A stretch of DNA of 41,433 nt from Paenibacillaceae bacterium (GCA_015057715.1 SVDS01000026.1:1-41433), one strand, 5' to 3'; positions 31,856 to 40,468 are shown, counted from the first letter of the stretch. Notes: generated by a model from the sequence alone, not told the origin. Translations and numbers: made by a program.

Positions 31856-34728
31856 TCTGTCATTCCTTCCTTTTCCAGCCGCTTTTTGTAGTTTTTAATA
31901 ATTCTGATTTCTAAAATAATGATTCCTGCTGCCAGAACTATATCAATGATAATTGCTGCAATCTGCCACATCAGCAGGCTCACATTTGCATTGTTTCCTT
32001 CATAGGCACGGCTGTTTACTACTGTATACATAATATTTTTACTGGACTTTCTCATGGCATTTAAGCTGGTAGCGCTGGTCTTGTCTTTTACATGATTTGT
32101 TTCCGTATCATAGGCAACTAACATGGCGTCATTGCCGTTGCGGATCTCCTGATCTGCATTCTGGAATCCGTAACCTCCAAAATAATCGGTAAGAACAAAT
32201 CCCTGAAATCCCCATTCATCACGCAGAACTGTATTAAGCAGCGTATTATTGGCACCGGAATACACAGTACCTATATAATTAAAGGAGGACATAACTGCCT
32301 TTGCGTGACCTTCTTTTACCGCGATTTCAAAAGGCTTTAGATAAATCTCACGGATTGCCTGCTCATTGGACCAGGTACAAAGCATATTAAGACGGTTGGT
32401 CTCCTGGTCGTTTAATGCAAAATGTTTGATATAAGCATAAACTCCGTGCTTTTCGGCTCCAGCTACCGCTCTGGCTGCCATCTGTCCGGAAAGTACACCG
32501 TCCTCAGAATAGTACTCAAAGTTGCGGCCTGCAAATGCACAGCGGTGGATATTCATGGCCGGTGCATACCAGCCGGATACCTTCATTTCATCCGCCATCT
32601 TACCGATCTTCTCTCCAAAAGCCTCTGCAATATCATGATTCCAGGTGCTGGCAATCATAACAGCAGACGGAAAACCGATGGACCCGGTTCCGGTAAAGTT
32701 GTTATTGATGGAAGCAGGGCCGTCACAGTCTACGGTTCCAACTTTATTTACACTTTTTGCCTCTGAGGTCTGATAACCTCCGATTGCAGTCAGCGCATCC
32801 ATATCACTCACCGTCAGCTGGTCAAGCAGTTTCTCCCACTTGGGATCATCAAAGGACAGTCCACGCATATCAGCAAGCTTTATCCCGTTTTTCGCTCCTG
32901 TCACCGGCATGGGATCACTGTCATTGTTGTGGGCTGCCGGATCGTAATTACTATTGTTTACAAAGGTTTTTTTGTATTTCTCCGGCATGCTCATATTTTT
33001 TGGCGCTGCCGTTGCTTTTTCATAGTTGGCAAATCCATCTGCTCGGGAAAGATAGGTCAGATCTCCGCTGGCATCTTTAAACTGATTTACTGCAACTGCC
33101 TTATCTGAAGTACGTGGTGCAGACTCATTATATATCACAGTTTCTGGTACGTGATACTTCTGTTCTGCAATGATATTGTGGGAATCAGACCGGATCGATA
33201 TGCCATAATCACCGGATTCCAATACATAGCAGCCATTTACAGCCTCATCAAAGGAAGCCATGTCTTCCGCCTGAACGGATATCTTGATGGTCTGGGAGTC
33301 CCCTGGTTTCAAAATATCGGTTTTATCAAATGCGATCAGGTTTGCGGAAGCTTTTTCAATTCCCTTATTGGTATAAGGCGGATTGTAATAGACCTCCACT
33401 ACATCCTTACCCGGATTATTCCCTGTGTTGGTTACTGTCACATCAAATGAGATTGTTCCGTCCTGCTCTGTTAATTGTCCCATTTCCTGCTGAAAGGACG
33501 TATAGGACAATCCATAGCCAAAGGGATAGATGACCTCTTTTTTATAATCAATCAGTCCTTCTGCTGCTGCCGTCTCGTAGAAACGATAGCCGGTGTAAAT
33601 GCCTTCCGTATAGTTGACAAAGCTGGGATAGGTATCCGCTCCTTTAAATGCCTTGCCTTTGAATTCATTCATGTTGTCGTAGGTGAAACTTCCAAAGTTA
33701 TTGTAATTGGGTGCTTTTGTCAAATCAGCCGCAAAGGTATCACTTGTTTTTCCTGATGGATTGACAGCTCCGCTCATAATCTCACCCAGTCCTTTAAAAC
33801 CGGACTGACCGGTACCCGGGCACCAGAGAGCACCTTTTATCTGGCTGTAATCATTAACAAAGCCAAGTTCCATGGCGTTGGCACCGTTGTATACCACAAT
33901 GACATTGTCAAAGCTTGAACATACCAGATCCATCAGATTTTTCTCTGTCCGGCTTAACTGCAGATAATGTTCCCCTGGTTCAAAATCCTTGTAATCCTTG
34001 GAGTTATCTGTGTATGTAACCTTGCTTACATCTGTGGGAAGATCAGCCCCCTCTCCGCCAACGCGGGTAATGACTACCATAGCCGTATCGGAAAAAGCTT
34101 TGGCATCTTCCATAAGCTTATCGCCATAGGTATCTGCTGCAGGCTCCGGCAGCGTCCAGTCCTGATCCCACATACCAACGCTTGGGCGGTCTGTCCGGTA
34201 TGCCGTATAGAAATCAGTCAGACTGGTATTCAGTTTAAAGCCTGCATCCGTAAGCCCCTGAAGCAGTGACTCCGTCTCATATGCCTTTGACAAAGATCCG
34301 GAACCCGTTCCTCCATAACACGGGTTTGTAGATGCCCATCCAAATACGTTTAAATTAGAATTATTCTTTAAGGGAAGAAGGTCTGCATCATTTTTTAAAA
34401 GAACAATCCCTTCCCTGGCAATCTCGGTACAAAGAGCGGTTGCCTCGTCAGATGTTTCCTGTGAAATAGTTCCGCTGCCGGTTGCCAGTGAAATTAAATT
34501 GGACATCGGTCCCCAGCAGATTAAGTTTACAACCACTACCAAAGCAAGAAGCATAGCCATAAGACTATTTTTGCGGATCAGATATTTTGTAGACCCCTTC
34601 CTCTTTTGGCATACCACCATGACTACGACCGCAGCTGCCAAAACTACGGCAAAGCCAATGAGATATGGTACACACAGCTTGACGATTTTTAACACATCAT
34701 CAATATTAATCTGTAACATTTCTTTCAT
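31852..34728 (-). CDS. Membrane-tethered GH3 with reversed domain order
   Basis: A 958-residue GH3 protein. Two helices near the N terminus (about 17-40 and 55-80, with a lysine-rich loop between) and one at the C terminus (about 921-945, followed by a Lys/Arg-rich tail) anchor it at both ends with the enzyme outside. The order of domains is inverted: alpha/beta sandwich first (about 95-400, IVLLKNDADLLPL), then the fibronectin-like domain (about 405-560, with YPFGYGLSYTSF), then the catalytic barrel (about 620-870) with GRNFEYYSED, KHFALNDQE and nucleophile Asp848 in VLTDYFGG. Reversed GH3 enzymes are known in rumen bacteria such as Ruminococcus albus. It is the first gene of the GH3-GH3-GtrA operon. 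Confidence 0.93.
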   Translation of the reverse strand: MKEMLQINIDDVLKIVKLCVPYLIGFAVVLAAAVVVMVVCQKRKGSTKYLIRKNSLMAMLLALVVVVNLICWGPMSNLISLATGSGTISQETSDEATALCTEIAREGIVLLKNDADLLPLKNNSNLNVFGWASTNPCYGGTGSGSLSKAYETESLLQGLTDAGFKLNTSLTDFYTAYRTDRPSVGMWDQDWTLPEPAADTYGDKLMEDAKAFSDTAMVVITRVGGEGADLPTDVSKVTYTDNSKDYKDFEPGEHYLQLSRTEKNLMDLVCSSFDNVIVVYNGANAMELGFVNDYSQIKGALWCPGTGQSGFKGLGEIMSGAVNPSGKTSDTFAADLTKAPNYNNFGSFTYDNMNEFKGKAFKGADTYPSFVNYTEGIYTGYRFYETAAAEGLIDYKKEVIYPFGYGLSYTSFQQEMGQLTEQDGTISFDVTVTNTGNNPGKDVVEVYYNPPYTNKGIEKASANLIAFDKTDILKPGDSQTIKISVQAEDMASFDEAVNGCYVLESGDYGISIRSDSHNIIAEQKYHVPETVIYNESAPRTSDKAVAVNQFKDASGDLTYLSRADGFANYEKATAAPKNMSMPEKYKKTFVNNSNYDPAAHNNDSDPMPVTGAKNGIKLADMRGLSFDDPKWEKLLDQLTVSDMDALTAIGGYQTSEAKSVNKVGTVDCDGPASINNNFTGTGSIGFPSAVMIASTWNHDIAEAFGEKIGKMADEMKVSGWYAPAMNIHRCAFAGRNFEYYSEDGVLSGQMAARAVAGAEKHGVYAYIKHFALNDQETNRLNMLCTWSNEQAIREIYLKPFEIAVKEGHAKAVMSSFNYIGTVYSGANNTLLNTVLRDEWGFQGFVLTDYFGGYGFQNADQEIRNGNDAMLVAYDTETNHVKDKTSATSLNAMRKSSKNIMYTVVNSRAYEGNNANVSLLMWQIAAIIIDIVLAAGIIILEIRIIKNYKKRLEKEGMTE

Positions 34729-34785
34729 CCTCCTCCATACATCGTTTTTGTATTCTTACTTTAGCACAGTTATGGCGGACCGGAC

Positions 34786-34791
34786 TGTCAA
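34786..34791 (-). promoter_or_regulatory. Possible -35 box of the GH3 operon
   Basis: Perfect TTGACA on the minus strand, 58 bases before the GH3 start; no good -10 is found at 17 bases (TGTGCT), so an activator may be needed. Confidence 0.35.
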
Positions 34792-34825
34792 TTGCACAAG
34801 TGGTCGGTTTTTCTGCATGAAAAGC

Positions 34826-34857
34826 AGTGCCGCCTGTCCGGGTGGATGGGCGGCACT
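34826..34857 (-). terminator. Hairpin between the two-component system and the GH3 operon
   Basis: Perfect 9-bp GC-rich arms AGTGCCGCC (34826-34834) and GGCGGCACT (34849-34857); on the minus strand a short TTTT run follows after GC. Confidence 0.65.
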
Positions 34858-34871
34858 GAAGGATTATTTAC

Positions 34872-36182
34872 TTAATCTTCTCTGGGAAGGGGAATGACCA
34901 CATTTAGTTTAAACCAGTTATCCTTTGTATCAATGGTCACCCAGCCATTGTATTTTTTAACCGTATATTTAATGCTTTTGATGCCATATCCATGATATTC
35001 CTTATTGGCCTTAGTCGTGGCTGGCTGATTATTCTCAAACTGAATATTTCCTTCAAAATAATTCTCGAACCGCAGAACAACAAAGTCTTTTTTGGATAGG
35101 ACTTCCACGTGTATCAGCCGCTTTTCCTTTTCTTCGATTTGTATGGCACATTCAATGGCGTTATCCAACGCATTCCCAAGAATGGTGCAAATGTCCATCA
35201 CGTGGATGAAATTTAACAGCTTCCCATCCACCACAGAGGTCAGCTCGATCTCATGTCTCTGACAGGTCATACTTTTACCGGTGAGTATGGTGTCCACCAC
35301 GGAATTACCTGTTTTGTTCTGGGCCTCATAGGTACGGATTTCGCTTTCCATTTCGTCTAAGAATGCCAGACGTTTCTCCGAGTCCTGCTCTGCTCTTAAA
35401 ACGGCGATCTGATGTTTTAAATCATGGTATTTCCGGTTGACCATCTCGATGCTTTCCCCGGATTTGCGGTACTGGGAATACTGGCTCTGCAGGATATTAC
35501 GCATAGCCTCTAAATCGTATTTTACCTGCATCTCCTGTCTTAATATGTGATATGCAAAAAGGATGACAAGACCGCTTAGATCCACCAGAGTCCTGATGTT
35601 AAAGATCTCTTTTGTAATCTGGCTGCTGAATGGGGAATTGGAATATACAAAGCTTAAATTGCTGACGAAAAATACAGTTGCACCGGTAGCGGTCACAAAC
35701 AGCAGTTCTTTCAGCGTAATCGTTTCCTTCCGGATATGTTTTCTTTCCAAAAAATAAGCGCCTCCAAATACAGCTACGAAGACGGTAAAAAAAACAAGAA
35801 TATCCAGCCACATCTCCGATATCTGGGTACTTAATACGGCATTATAATAAAGCTGCCACTCTAAAGATGCCGTAAATTCTGCCAGAATAAAAGACCGGAC
35901 ACAGTAATACCCTGCACTGCCCGCCGTTACCTCACAGGTGATCATAAAATATATCTGCATCAGTCCGATTGCCAGAAGCATTCCGGGAATCCACAGTGAC
36001 TTGGGAAATGTACCTGCTGCCAGCTGTACTCCGCATTGCAAAAGGCAGGCAGCACACATAACCGCAGCCAGGGAAGGCCCTTTCAATTTCCTTTTCAGAT
36101 TCAAAACATAGATGGTGCATGCAGCCCATTCCGCGATCCCCGTGTACAGCCTTGGAATCTCTGTCAGCGCAATATGGTTCAT
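34872..36182 (-). CDS. Sensor histidine kinase, AgrC-like GHKL type
   Basis: A 436-residue membrane kinase. Six or so hydrophobic helices fill residues 10-215, followed by a coiled linker (about 220-250), the phosphoacceptor region YHDLKHQI (His253) and a GHKL ATPase domain with N box GNALDNAIECA and G box GYGIKSIKYTVKKYNG. This layout matches the LytTR-linked kinases of Gram-positive bacteria, whose membrane part often senses peptides or cell-surface signals. Its start overlaps the stop of the response regulator by four bases. The GH3 operon follows on the same strand, so it may be the target, but no peptide precursor (AgrD-like) or AgrB gene was seen nearby. Confidence 0.9.
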   Translation of the reverse strand: MNHIALTEIPRLYTGIAEWAACTIYVLNLKRKLKGPSLAAVMCAACLLQCGVQLAAGTFPKSLWIPGMLLAIGLMQIYFMITCEVTAGSAGYYCVRSFILAEFTASLEWQLYYNAVLSTQISEMWLDILVFFTVFVAVFGGAYFLERKHIRKETITLKELLFVTATGATVFFVSNLSFVYSNSPFSSQITKEIFNIRTLVDLSGLVILFAYHILRQEMQVKYDLEAMRNILQSQYSQYRKSGESIEMVNRKYHDLKHQIAVLRAEQDSEKRLAFLDEMESEIRTYEAQNKTGNSVVDTILTGKSMTCQRHEIELTSVVDGKLLNFIHVMDICTILGNALDNAIECAIQIEEKEKRLIHVEVLSKKDFVVLRFENYFEGNIQFENNQPATTKANKEYHGYGIKSIKYTVKKYNGWVTIDTKDNWFKLNVVIPLPRED

Positions 36183-36889
36183 GATAAAGCCCCTCCCAGA
36201 TAGTTGGTTAGTTCCTCCATAAACTCCTTTTTCCTGGTTCTGCTGATGGTCAGCCGGGCTCCCTTCATCAGCACACAGCCCTCCTGCACGCTTTCCACAT
36301 GTTCCAGGTTTAAAAGATATCCCTTACTGCAGCGGAAGAAATTTAACCCCTTCAGCCTTTCCTCCACCTCCTTCATTGCCCCAAAGGTCACATATTCCCC
36401 TGTCAGCGTATGAAAAATAAGCCGGTGTCCCAGACTCTCAATATAATAAATATCCGGCAGATACAGCTTCACCGTACCTCCCTTTATATTAACTGCCATA
36501 TATTTTTTCACATTCCGGTTGATACGCCCGATTACCTTATCAAGTCTCTGGGAAAAAGAAAAATAGGAAACTGGTTTTAACACATAATCGGTTGCCCGGA
36601 CGGTGTAACCTTTAATGGCATACTGTGCCATATTGGTGATAAAAATGAGAATCACCTCCGGATCTTTTTCCCGGATCAGCTGTGCTGCCGTCATCCCGTC
36701 CATAAATCTCATTTCTATATCCAGCAAAATAATATCGTACTCTGCTTTATAATTTTCAACGATTTCATCTCCGTCAGAAAAAGTGAGAATGCTAAACATC
36801 TCATTTCGTTCGTTCTGATACCGGAGTAAATATTCCTTTAGCTGTAATACACTTCCTGCATCATCATCCACGATTGCAATTCGAATCAT
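36179..36889 (-). CDS. LytTR family response regulator
   Basis: A 236-residue regulator with a receiver domain (about 1-120; acidic pocket VDDD at residues 8-10, phosphorylation site Asp57 in IILLDIEM, Lys106 in VLKPV) and a LytTR DNA-binding domain (about 135-236, ending RKKEFMEELTNYL). It works with the kinase encoded directly downstream and would bind short direct repeats in front of its target genes. It has a GGAG ribosome site and is the first gene of the pair. Confidence 0.93.
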   Translation of the reverse strand: MIRIAIVDDDAGSVLQLKEYLLRYQNERNEMFSILTFSDGDEIVENYKAEYDIILLDIEMRFMDGMTAAQLIREKDPEVILIFITNMAQYAIKGYTVRATDYVLKPVSYFSFSQRLDKVIGRINRNVKKYMAVNIKGGTVKLYLPDIYYIESLGHRLIFHTLTGEYVTFGAMKEVEERLKGLNFFRCSKGYLLNLEHVESVQEGCVLMKGARLTISRTRKKEFMEELTNYLGGALS

Positions 36890-36980
36890 AACTCTCCTCC
36901 AGTGGGGTAATCAATACATATCTTTAAGGATACACCAATTTTTTCCAGCTGGCAATCAATTTGAATTTTGATTCATTGGC

Positions 36981-37011
36981 AAAAAAATAAGAGATACCAA
37001 TCGGTACCTCT
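36981..37011 (-). terminator. Terminator after the small coiled-coil gene
   Basis: 9-position arms around 36990-36998 and 37003-37011 (one G-T wobble) with a 4-base loop, followed on the minus strand by TATTTTTTT. Confidence 0.85.
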
Positions 37012-37024
37012 CATAAAATTCTTC

Positions 37025-37255
37025 TTATTTTGTTCTGGATATCAGGAATTCTTTTAAATCGGAGATAGACATCTTCTGCTGATCCAGAATGGAAGATACT
37101 TCCTTAAACTGTTCCAGACTGATCTTTTCCTGGATTTCCTTTTCTTTTTCTATTAATTCAGTAATTGAATTCTTATGCTGCTGAATTGATTCCTGTACGT
37201 CTGCCAATTCCTTCTGAAGCTTTTCAAGTGATGATTTTCTTACTCCTCTAGCCAT
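37025..37255 (-). CDS. Small coiled-coil protein
   Basis: A 76-residue protein beginning MARGVRKSSLEKLQKELADV. The start at 37255 has an AAGGAG ribosome site 8 bases upstream and lies after a good promoter; a longer in-frame ORF upstream would include that promoter and is rejected. Residues about 8-55 form a heptad-like helix rich in Lys, Glu and Gln, followed by a short C-terminal helix (ISDLKEFLISR). It resembles small DUF4315-like coiled-coil proteins of Firmicutes in size and shape, but I cannot assign a function. It is transcribed alone. Confidence 0.75.
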   Translation of the reverse strand: MARGVRKSSLEKLQKELADVQESIQQHKNSITELIEKEKEIQEKISLEQFKEVSSILDQQKMSISDLKEFLISRTK

Positions 37256-37292
37256 ATTTAAGTCTCCTTGCTGATTCTGGTATTCTGACCAT

Positions 37293-37321
37293 ATATTAGC
37301 AATTATTGAAGTAAAAATCAA
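37293..37321 (-). promoter_or_regulatory. Promoter of the small coiled-coil gene
   Basis: On the minus strand TTGATT (37316-37321), 17-base spacer, TAATAT (37293-37298). Confidence 0.65.
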
Positions 37322-37381
37322 TATTATTTCCATAAAATGGAATTGGTAATTTTTTCCATATTGCTTTGACATAATGTACTT

Positions 37382-37834
37382 TTAACAATTAGGATCGGAT
37401 GACCATGTTTCATCTAGTTGATTTCCTTTAAATACACGTCTTAAACCATTGGACTTTTGCATATAAACATCCTCATCGGGATAATAACAGGTATCCTCAT
37501 TCTCCTTTGTTCCCACATCAAGAATTACCAACGCTTCATTACCGGAATTAAAGAATGTATGAGCGATGTTTTTTCCTGCCGGTTTTGCGATAAAATCATC
37601 TTTCCCTACTTCCTGTTCCTGTCCATTTAACCGTAAAGTTCCTTTTCCGGACAAAATCAGAAAAAACTCCTCCTGTTGTGAATGGCTATGGTATTTTGTG
37701 CTGAATGCCCCGGGAGGAACGGAATCAATATTTACATAAAGCTTCTGGCTTCCTGCTGCCTCCCCTAATGATTTGGTAACCAGTCCGGCTTCATCGCTCC
37801 AAATAAACTGCTTTGATAATGTTTCTATATTCAT
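37382..37834 (-). CDS. Cupin domain protein
   Basis: A 150-residue single-cupin protein. Motif 1 reads YHSHSQQEEFFLILSGKG (two His and a Glu as metal ligands), and motif 2 contains KPAGKNIAHTFFN with the last His. The start at 37834 overlaps the stop of the glycosylase gene (ATGA), which supports this start and translational coupling; the longer in-frame start lies inside that gene. Proteins of this type bind a metal and may be small-molecule isomerases, dioxygenases or sugar-binding proteins; the substrate cannot be told. Confidence 0.85.
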   Translation of the reverse strand: MNIETLSKQFIWSDEAGLVTKSLGEAAGSQKLYVNIDSVPPGAFSTKYHSHSQQEEFFLILSGKGTLRLNGQEQEVGKDDFIAKPAGKNIAHTFFNSGNEALVILDVGTKENEDTCYYPDEDVYMQKSNGLRRVFKGNQLDETWSSDPNC

Positions 37835-39036
37835 TTTTGTATTTCCCCATTCTGACCTGATTTTTCCATTATAATATCTTTGCATTGATTAAACAATGAA
37901 AACCTCCTAATTGCCGCATTAATGGCTTCATCCATCCTCTTCGTCCGTTTCACATCTGGCTCAAACCATATATTTTTTACCAGCAATGTCTGTTTTTTCG
38001 TATCAGCAGATGCCTCAATTCTGCCAATAAAACGATCACCGTAAATGACTGGCAGCACATAGTGTCCGTATCTGCGTTTGTCTGCCGGTGTGTAAATCTC
38101 CCATTTATAATCAAATCCAAAAAGCGCCTGTATTAACTTTCGATCCCACAATAAATTATCCAATGGTGCAATGAATTCGCATCTTTTTCTCCAGCTCGTG
38201 TGATCTTCACACTGTCTGGCGAGGGGAATGTCCTCCACCAGCATGTAAAGTTCTTCTTTCATTCCCTCTACATGGACCGTTTCTATCTTCCCTTCTTTAA
38301 GAAGCCGGGTAAATGCAGCATTTCTCTCCGATGATTTTAGTCCACCGATGTTCAGCCATGCATCCGAAGCCCTGTTCCATAGCAGACCCACTGAGCCAAT
38401 TCTGCGCAAAACACGCCATGTCTGATGGTCATGCTCATCCGGGTAAGGCTCAGGGTCTGATAAGATTGTCCTGGGAATGCAGTTTTCAATCAGATCATAG
38501 TACTTGATGGATCCCGCTTTATGATGAACAGCCAGCTCACCGGTAAAATACATATGCTCAAGCACTGCCCTGGAAAGTTTGGTACGGCTCCAGTACCAGT
38601 CCACCTTATCCGGCATATCAAGATCCCCGGAACACACCGGACCGTGATCTGTGATATGTTTTCTCACCTGACTCCGTGCCCCACGAACTGCCTCATGACT
38701 TCTCTCCCACTTCCGGTGCTGCTCCCGGAAGCGTTCAAAATACGGCCAGTCACCAACTGGAATAATTGAAAGGTTCTTATCGAAATAATCGACTAGTACC
38801 CGGTCCTCATATAAGAGATCAGAAAGCATCTCTTTGGTAAATCTTTTTATCCGTGACTGCAAAACCAACTCAGCATTTTTACCGCACACATCCACAGGAT
38901 CAAACTGGATACAGCCTGCCTGACGGATAAATTCCATAATTCCCTGCTTTCCCTCAAACAGGTAGTCTCCAAGCAGTCCCTGCTTTCGAAGCAGAAAACA
39001 GCATGCCTGTCTCTTTGTAAAAGATATCATTTCCAT
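37831..39036 (-). CDS. Winged helix DNA glycosylase family protein, YcaQ/AlkX-like (HTH_42)
   Basis: A 401-residue protein. The N terminus has the family segment AGCIQFDPVDVCGKNAELVLQSR, which corresponds to the catalytic Q-x-D region of E. coli YcaQ, followed by winged helix units (about 130-260) and the conserved FIAPLDNLLWDRKLIQALFGFDYKWEIYTPADKRRYGHYVLP block (about 285-326). Family members remove alkylated bases and unhook DNA interstrand crosslinks. The gene is coupled to a cupin gene by a 4-base overlap, an unusual partner. Confidence 0.88.
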   Translation of the reverse strand: MEMISFTKRQACCFLLRKQGLLGDYLFEGKQGIMEFIRQAGCIQFDPVDVCGKNAELVLQSRIKRFTKEMLSDLLYEDRVLVDYFDKNLSIIPVGDWPYFERFREQHRKWERSHEAVRGARSQVRKHITDHGPVCSGDLDMPDKVDWYWSRTKLSRAVLEHMYFTGELAVHHKAGSIKYYDLIENCIPRTILSDPEPYPDEHDHQTWRVLRRIGSVGLLWNRASDAWLNIGGLKSSERNAAFTRLLKEGKIETVHVEGMKEELYMLVEDIPLARQCEDHTSWRKRCEFIAPLDNLLWDRKLIQALFGFDYKWEIYTPADKRRYGHYVLPVIYGDRFIGRIEASADTKKQTLLVKNIWFEPDVKRTKRMDEAINAAIRRFSLFNQCKDIIMEKSGQNGEIQK

Positions 39037-39150
39037 CTCTTCCCTCTCTTTGCAAATGTCCCTTATTTATGTATTACTCTCAGAAAATACCAGTGTACTT
39101 CACGTAATTACTGATGTAATATAGTAAAAAAACGTAAGGGGTAATATAGA

Positions 39151-39321
39151 ATGCCAAATTCATATTTTAACAAAAATAACTCTGACCAGAACGGCCTGGT
39201 ACTGGGGATCAGCGTTGGTTTGATCTGCGCTTCAGTAATTAATAATCTTTTAATCGGATTAGCAATGGGAATTGTCTTTGGTATGTTATTTCAAAAGGGA
39301 TTTTTTAGAAAAAAACTGTAA
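39151..39321 (+). CDS. Small hydrophobic membrane protein
   Basis: A 56-residue ORF, MPNSYFNKNNSDQNGLVLGI..., ending FRKKL. After a polar N terminus of about 14 residues there are two short hydrophobic segments (about 15-30 and 33-48) and a basic end, so it is a small membrane protein, probably a hairpin. AAGGGG lies 11 bases before the ATG. It is one of the few plus-strand genes here, and its last 31 bases overlap the end of the DUF1801-like gene on the other strand. Function unknown; resembles glycine-zipper-like small proteins only loosely. Confidence 0.65.
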   Translation: MPNSYFNKNNSDQNGLVLGISVGLICASVINNLLIGLAMGIVFGMLFQKGFFRKKL

Positions 39322-39575
39322 TACATAGAATCAGGATTATTTCCCCCCAGCTCGGTCTTATGGGACAATAATGCGAAAGCCTCAACATTGATATGATCCT
39401 TAAACGGGATAAGACGGACAAACTTATCTTCCACATAATAGCTTGGTAATTTAGCCCACAGCCGCTCCTCTGTTTCACATGGTATGCTTTCCATAATCTG
39501 TTCTCTTATTTTCATAAAGAGCTGTTTTAATTCGTCACTGTATTTATTCAAACAATTTTGTACGTCTTCACTCAT
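39291..39575 (-). CDS. DUF1801 / YdhG-like protein, apparently truncated at the C terminus
   Basis: A 94-residue protein starting MSEDVQNCLNKYSDELKQLF, with the family segment LWAKLPSYYVEDKFVRLIPFKDHINVEA. Relatives are around 110-130 residues and continue, after a segment like AFALLSHKTEL, with a Lys/Pro-rich end; here the frame instead runs into GGNNPDSMYYSFFLKNPF, which does not look like the family and overlaps the small plus-strand gene. The gene is therefore probably 3'-truncated, perhaps non-functional. The start at 39575 has an AGGGGG ribosome site; a GTG three codons upstream is less well placed. Confidence 0.7.
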   Translation of the reverse strand: MSEDVQNCLNKYSDELKQLFMKIREQIMESIPCETEERLWAKLPSYYVEDKFVRLIPFKDHINVEAFALLSHKTELGGNNPDSMYYSFFLKNPF

Positions 39576-39694
39576 AAGAAACACCCCCTTTTTAAGTATA
39601 TTAACTTAAACGCCTCCCTCAGTCAAGAAGAGTAACCAGAGCGGTCATCTCCATTTATCTTGTACCCATAGATAGAGAGAATTTAAAATACCTT

Positions 39695-40069
39695 TCATAA
39701 AATCGGCATGCCTAATTTCATGTTCCGGCGCCATTCAGGAATTTCACAATCATCGCCCCAATACTCATCCAACTGTATAATCTTACCTTGTTCCACTTGA
39801 AAAAATGAAACAACATGGAAGGATACCTCAGAAGACCAGATATGGGCTGCAGTAATAATCTGATCACTATTCTGCTCCATTCGTTCCATTGCACCATTCC
39901 ATTTCCCCGGATATTCACAATTGGCTTTTATAAATTCAGGAACAGTGAACTGTTCATTTGTACAATGCCAGCGGATTACCCCATCCTTATGAAAAAATTT
40001 CAAAAGTTCATCTGCATTTTGTTCCGCCACATACTTCCAATAGAGATTCATTCTTTTTCTTTCATTCAT
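39695..40069 (-). CDS. SnoaL-like / NTF2-fold protein
   Basis: A 124-residue protein with the NTF2-like cone pattern: N-terminal helix MNERKRMNLYWKYVAEQNAD, then LLKFFHKDGVIRWHCTNEQFTVPEFIKANCEYP, and C-terminal strands SFHVVSFFQVEQGKIIQLDEYWGDD. Such proteins are often isomerases, dehydratases or ligand-binding proteins of unknown role. It stands alone; no operon partner. Confidence 0.8.
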   Translation of the reverse strand: MNERKRMNLYWKYVAEQNADELLKFFHKDGVIRWHCTNEQFTVPEFIKANCEYPGKWNGAMERMEQNSDQIITAAHIWSSEVSFHVVSFFQVEQGKIIQLDEYWGDDCEIPEWRRNMKLGMPIL

Positions 40070-40284
40070 ACTTCATTCCTCCAGTATCAGACTGCGCAAA
40101 ATTCATTGAACGCAAAAACATCCTATCACAGAAAAAAAGACAGCTGTATGTCATGTTTTGTAAAGAAAAGGTATTAAAATATTTCAGTAAAACATCATAT
40201 AAAATATTTTATTTTATGTATAGGTCAATTTCACAATAATACGTTTTATTCACAAAAATTCCACACTTCTTACATATTTTCAGC

Positions 40285-40369
40285 TTTACATAATGATGTT
40301 TTTAGGTTATACTTACTATAACTCTTCTTTGGAGCATCGTTTCCCCAATTTCTACGGTGCTCTTTTTTT
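40285..40369 (+). ncRNA. Possible orphan short RNA: promoter plus terminator
   Basis: TTTACA (40285-40290), 17-base spacer, TATACT (40308-40313), then about 20 bases, then a hairpin GAGCATCGT (40332-40340) / ACGGTGCTC (40354-40362) with a run of seven T (40363-40369). The predicted transcript is about 50 nt. No plus-strand gene lies upstream to need this terminator. It could also be an attenuated leader of the gene at 40469, but that gene has its own promoter. The rest of the 40070-40468 gap is AT-rich with no gene. Confidence 0.5.
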
Positions 40370-40409
40370 GTCCTCATTTCGTTATGAATCATAATACGCA
40401 GAGAACTTC

Positions 40410-40438
40410 TTGAACCTTTCTGCATGAAATGTTATAAT
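40410..40438 (+). promoter_or_regulatory. Promoter of the GNAT-like gene
   Basis: TTGAAC (40410-40415), 17-base spacer, perfect TATAAT (40433-40438); a ribosome site AGGAGG follows before the ATG at 40469. Confidence 0.75.
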
Positions 40439-40468
40439 CATTTCATTACAAGACAGGAGGTATTATAT

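Noticed and set aside
37255-37372. Longer start for the small coiled-coil protein
   Set aside because: The region contains a TTGATT-17-TAATAT promoter and only the ATG at 37255 has an AAGGAG ribosome site.
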